Made by a program: the position numbers and the translations under genes. Of a stretch of DNA of 17,179 bases, positions 15,106-17,179 are shown one piece after another. Numbering within the stretch: the stretch's first letter is position 1; each line of letters begins with the position of its first letter. Origin of the DNA: Colimorpha sp045591485. Its GTDB lineage: Bacteria > Bacteroidota > Bacteroidia > Bacteroidales > P3. The notes beneath the pieces are model-generated. The model worked only from the letters and a program-made list of their open reading frames with translations, was not told where the DNA came from and ran no database searches. The stretch covers positions 1 to 17,179 of the forward strand of contig JAZNSV010000165.1 of the NCBI GenBank assembly GCA_045591485.1, given 5' to 3'.

Positions 15106-15152
15106 CCTTTAAACCTTAAACCGTAAACCGTAAACCTTAAACCGTAAACCTT
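15106..15152. repeat. TAAACCT/TAAACCG heptamer array 1
   Basis: Tandem 7-mers, mostly TAAACCT and TAAACCG, in mixed order. The same unit makes the arrays at about 15218-15270 and 15337-15380. Confidence 0.8.
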
Positions 15153-15167
15153 CAAATCTATTAAATG

Positions 15168-15194
15168 CAGACGCGGCACGCCGCGTCTCTACAG
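15168..15194. repeat. Dispersed palindromic repeat, copy 4
   Basis: Identical to the 27-bp module at 43-69, some 15 kb away. Preceded by AAATG as at 247. Together with 15285-15311 it forms a 117-bp-period direct repeat that also includes the following CATCCAAACTCTAACC segment. Confidence 0.85.
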
Positions 15195-15217
15195 CATCCA
15201 AACTCTAACCTATAACC

Positions 15218-15270
15218 TCTAAACCGTAAACCTTAAACCGTAAACCTTAAACCGTAAACCTTAAACCTTA
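15218..15270. repeat. TAAACCT/TAAACCG heptamer array 2
   Basis: About seven 7-bp units, TAAACCG and TAAACCT roughly alternating, between the two palindrome copies. Confidence 0.8.
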
Positions 15271-15284
15271 AAATCTTTTAAATG

Positions 15285-15311
15285 CAGACGTGGCACGCCG
15301 CGTCTCTACAG
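15285..15311. repeat. Dispersed palindromic repeat, copy 5
   Basis: The same module with one change (GACGTGG for GACGCGG), which breaks one base pair of the stem. The flanking sequence on both sides repeats that of copy 4. Confidence 0.82.
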
Positions 15312-15336
15312 CATCCAAACTCTAACCTATAACCTC

Positions 15337-15380
15337 TAAACCGTAAACCTTAAACCTTAAACCTTAAACCTTAAACCTTA
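15337..15380. repeat. TAAACCT heptamer array 3, running into the rnz stop
   Basis: Units of TAAACCT continue without a break up to 15380, so the last unit supplies the TAA stop codon of rnz on the minus strand. Confidence 0.8.
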
Positions 15381-16223
15381 AATCTCCACCCTCATGCCGT
15401 CTTCGGCTATTAGGGCGTTGGCAAATTCCGCTGTGGCCTGCTGCAGCAGCAGGTCGGGTTCGCGGTAGCGGGCACTGATATGCGTCAGCAGCAGCTGCCC
15501 CACGCCCGCCTGTGCCGCCAGACGCCCGGCCTGGCCAGCCGTCAGGTGGCAGCGCTCGCGCGCAAGGTCCGACAACTCGTTGGCAAAGGTGCACTCCAGA
15601 CACAGCACGTCGGCACCCTGCACATACGGCAGCATGGCCTCGGTGTAGGCCGTGTCGCAACAATAGGCATAGGTACGCGGCCTGACGGCCGGGCGGCTGG
15701 GCGGCTTCACTGCCTCCACATCTTGCGGCTCTCCCACCGGCCCATGCCCACCACGCGGCACCTCGGTGAAGCGGAAGCCATAGGTGGGCACAGAGTGCAC
15801 TATCGGGAAGGCATCGACCAGCACGCGCTTGGTCTCCAGCACACGATGGCAGCCTTCGATAAAGTCCATCTCGTGCCAGTCTATATCGTAACCTATGTGG
15901 TTGCCTGTCAGCTCAAAGGTGGTCTCCACCACCTGCCGAGCCCCCTTGGGGGCCACTATGGTGATGGGCTCGGTGCGGCCACAGAGGTGCATGGTGCTCA
16001 GCAGGCCGGGCAGACCGAAGAAGTGGTCGCCGTGCAGATGCGAGATAACGATATGGCCTATCGACTGCAGCTTCAAGTGGTGCTGGCGTATGCGGTCTTG
16101 CGTGCCCTCGGCACAGTCTATGAGTATCTTCTGCCCGTTGACATTGAGCATCTGCGCCGAGCAACGCCGCGCTCCGGTGGGCAGCGCCGCACCCGACCCG
16201 AGTATGGTGACGAACATGTTCAT
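15378..16223 (-). CDS. rnz: Ribonuclease Z (tRNA 3' endonuclease)
   Basis: 281 residues counted from the ATG at 16223. RNase Z cuts the 3' trailer of tRNA precursors in the cytoplasm. It is a metallo-beta-lactamase fold enzyme with two zinc ions. Seen: HLHGDH (H62, H64, D66, H67), then H143, D190 and H248 (LLLTHIS), completing the metal site, and H226 in CHLTAGQAG, the position of the family's usual catalytic HST-like motif. The opening FVTILGSGAALPT is typical of the family. I chose 16223 because its ATG overlaps the upstream stop as ATGA; a longer in-frame reading to 16385 would overlap the upstream gene and lacks family similarity, while an ATG at 16217 is a close alternative. It is the last gene of a three-gene operon, and its stop codon lies in a heptamer repeat. 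Confidence 0.92.
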   Translation of the reverse strand: MNMFVTILGSGAALPTGARRCSAQMLNVNGQKILIDCAEGTQDRIRQHHLKLQSIGHIVISHLHGDHFFGLPGLLSTMHLCGRTEPITIVAPKGARQVVETTFELTGNHIGYDIDWHEMDFIEGCHRVLETKRVLVDAFPIVHSVPTYGFRFTEVPRGGHGPVGEPQDVEAVKPPSRPAVRPRTYAYCCDTAYTEAMLPYVQGADVLCLECTFANELSDLARERCHLTAGQAGRLAAQAGVGQLLLTHISARYREPDLLLQQATAEFANALIAEDGMRVEI

Positions 16224-16594
16224 TGGTCGAGTCGGCGTTGGAGGTAGATAGTGTCTGGGTAGCTTTGCCATTCGTCGCTGTAGACGAGGGTGTCGGCATG
16301 GTACATGCTGAAGACTATCGGCTCGAACGACAGCTTGACCTGATGGTAGCCAAAGAACTTTTCGGCTTTGAAGGCAAACTCCCACTGTCCGTTCTCGTCG
16401 GTGACAGTGCGGGCCAGCGTGTCGCGGTCGTTGGACATGATGAATGCCAGCCGCGCGTTGGCGACGGGAATGCGGTCGGCATCGTCATGGCAGAGAACGC
16501 CTTTCATGCGATGCTCTGCGTAGTCGGGATAACAAGCACCGAAGAGGGCCGTGGCCAGCAGGATGGCCGGGAGTGTGAGGTGACGGTGTTTCAT
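16220..16594 (-). CDS. Small putative lipoprotein
   Basis: 124 residues. An N-terminal hydrophobic stretch ends in FGAC with C21 as the likely lipidated residue, although phenylalanine at -3 is not classical. The rest (about 28-120) reads as a small beta-sandwich of the kind in carboxypeptidase-regulatory or 'radical SAM-associated putative lipoprotein' families: MKGVLCHDDADRIPVANARLAF, then DTLARTVTDENGQWEFAF, a spacing typical of such domains. No acidic stretch follows the cysteine, so it may face the periplasm. Its start overlaps the upstream symporter stop, and its stop overlaps the rnz start, both as ATGA. Function unknown; the lipoprotein call is likely, the fold tentative. Confidence 0.68.
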   Translation of the reverse strand: MKHRHLTLPAILLATALFGACYPDYAEHRMKGVLCHDDADRIPVANARLAFIMSNDRDTLARTVTDENGQWEFAFKAEKFFGYHQVKLSFEPIVFSMYHADTLVYSDEWQSYPDTIYLQRRLDQ

Positions 16595-17179
16595 ATGACT
16601 TTTTGTTTAGTTGTCTTTCCCTGTGACGAGAACCAGAGGAGGGCGAAGGTGATGAGGCCGTTGAGCAGCAATATCTCGAAGCCGAAGTGGTAGCCAAACC
16701 ACACGGGCGAGTAGACCTTGAGCACATAGCACAGCACGGGCGAGGCCACGGCTATGAAAGGCACCCAGCTGTCGCGTGCCGGACGCCGCACGAAGAGGCC
16801 GTAGGCGTAGAGGCCCAGCAGCGGCCCGTAGGTGAAGCCTGCCACGTCGAACAGCGTATCGATGAGCGACTGGCGGTGGAACGGACGGAAAGCTATGATC
16901 ACCAGAAGATAGAGCAGCGCAAAGCCGACGTGCACAAGGCGGCGCGTGCGCAGCTGCGACCTCTGATTACTCAGATTATTCTGATTACTCAGATTACTCT
17001 GATTACTCTGATTACTCTGATCACTCCGCTCACCTCCCCTCTTCTCAAAATCCAAGAAGTCATAGCAGAACGTCGTGGTCAGTGCCGTAAGTGTGCCGTC
17101 GGCGCTGCTGTAGCCCGCGGCCACCATGCCGAGCACAAAACACACCGCCGTGAAACCGCTCAGGCTGAAGGCTATCGAC
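16591..17179 (-). CDS. Sodium/solute symporter family transporter, C-terminal part (5' end outside window)
   Basis: The frame is open to the window edge; 195 codons are visible. It is the C-terminal third of an SSS-family (sodium:solute symporter) inner-membrane transporter. Seen: SGFTAVCFVLGMVAAGYSSADGTLTALTT, the conserved helix with the small-residue/serine-rich sodium-site region, then a cytoplasmic loop, then about four more membrane segments (VGFALLYLLVIIAF, TLFDVAGFTYGPLLGLYAYGLF, WVPFIAVASPVLCYVL, FEILLLNGLITFALLWF). The substrate cannot be told from this part. The loop contains seven tandem tripeptides of SNQ type encoded by 9-bp repeats. It is the first visible gene of an operon with the lipoprotein and rnz. 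Confidence 0.85.
   Translation of the reverse strand, partial: SIAFSLSGFTAVCFVLGMVAAGYSSADGTLTALTTTFCYDFLDFEKRGGERSDQSNQSNQSNLSNQNNLSNQRSQLRTRRLVHVGFALLYLLVIIAFRPFHRQSLIDTLFDVAGFTYGPLLGLYAYGLFVRRPARDSWVPFIAVASPVLCYVLKVYSPVWFGYHFGFEILLLNGLITFALLWFSSQGKTTKQKVI
16963..17025. repeat. Seven tandem 9-bp repeats inside the symporter gene
   Basis: Units CTGATTACT / CAGATTACT / CAGATTATT / CTGATCACT follow without gaps. On the coding strand they give Ser-Asn-Gln, or Ser-Asn-Leu and close variants, in frame, so unit gain or loss would only change loop length by three residues. Confidence 0.9.

Larger units (their letters stand above)
14899..15377. other. Repeat-rich intergenic region
   Basis: About 480 bp without a credible gene between the tRNA-Ser promoter and rnz. 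It holds three short GC-rich hairpins (15006-15088), three arrays of (TAAACCT/TAAACCG), and two copies of the dispersed palindrome embedded in a direct repeat of 117-bp period. The composition is like that of 1-760. Confidence 0.75.

Noticed and set aside
15168..15311. CRISPR array from repeated palindromes
   Set aside because: Only two copies here, spacing filled with heptamer repeats that are themselves repeated, and no cas gene in the window.
16224..16385. A 54-residue N-terminal extension of RNase Z
   Set aside because: It lies in the coding sequence of the upstream lipoprotein in another frame, and RNase Z similarity begins at the ATG overlapping the upstream stop.

Overview
This window looks like a chromosomal piece of a Bacteroidales (Bacteroidota) genome of fairly high GC in its genes. 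The evidence is: several promoters of the TTG-(19-20 bp)-TAnnTTTG type peculiar to the phylum; two secreted proteins ending in type IX secretion (T9SS) type A sorting domains; a SecA of about 1100 residues with a C-terminal SEC-C zinc motif; lipoproteins with an acidic surface-export signal after the lipid cysteine; and signal peptides that leave glutamine at +1. The family cannot be fixed from the sequence.

Layout. Bases 1-760 are non-coding and full of repeats: a dispersed palindrome (AGACGCGGCACGCCGCGTCT), a second palindrome, A/T-rich heptanucleotide arrays, and a perfect 51-bp inverted repeat built of 11-bp units. Then on the + strand come a BKACE/3-keto-5-aminohexanoate cleavage enzyme (kce-like), a secreted Porphyromonas-type peptidylarginine/agmatine deiminase with a T9SS tail, and, 6 bp further, a family 2 glycosyltransferase. 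A half-length GT4 glycosyltransferase faces them on the minus strand and shares a divergent promoter region with trmH. A small PepSY-like secreted protein follows with its own promoter and a bidirectional terminator. On the minus strand lie a surface lipoprotein made of one gingipain-type 'cleaved adhesin' domain, secA, and a 1284-residue gingipain-like C25 protease with a T9SS tail. Upstream of the protease is tRNA-Ser(CGA), whose terminator hairpin overlaps the protease promoter. A second repeat-rich intergenic stretch (14.83-15.38 kb) carries the same palindrome and (TAAACCT)-like arrays. The window ends with a minus-strand operon of a sodium/solute symporter (cut by the window edge), a small lipoprotein and rnz (RNase Z), joined by two successive ATGA overlaps.

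The most interesting theme is that homologues of three Porphyromonas gingivalis surface factors lie within about 13 kb: a PPAD-like deiminase, a Kgp-like cysteine protease and a gingipain-type adhesin domain. The protease keeps the aspartate that gives gingipain K its lysine preference, and the deiminase has lost one of the two arginines PPAD uses to bind C-terminal arginine. The classic Arg-gingipain/PPAD partnership is therefore not simply copied here. The three genes are in separate transcription units, so a shared function is only an inference. The most striking non-coding element is the perfect hairpin at 363-467.
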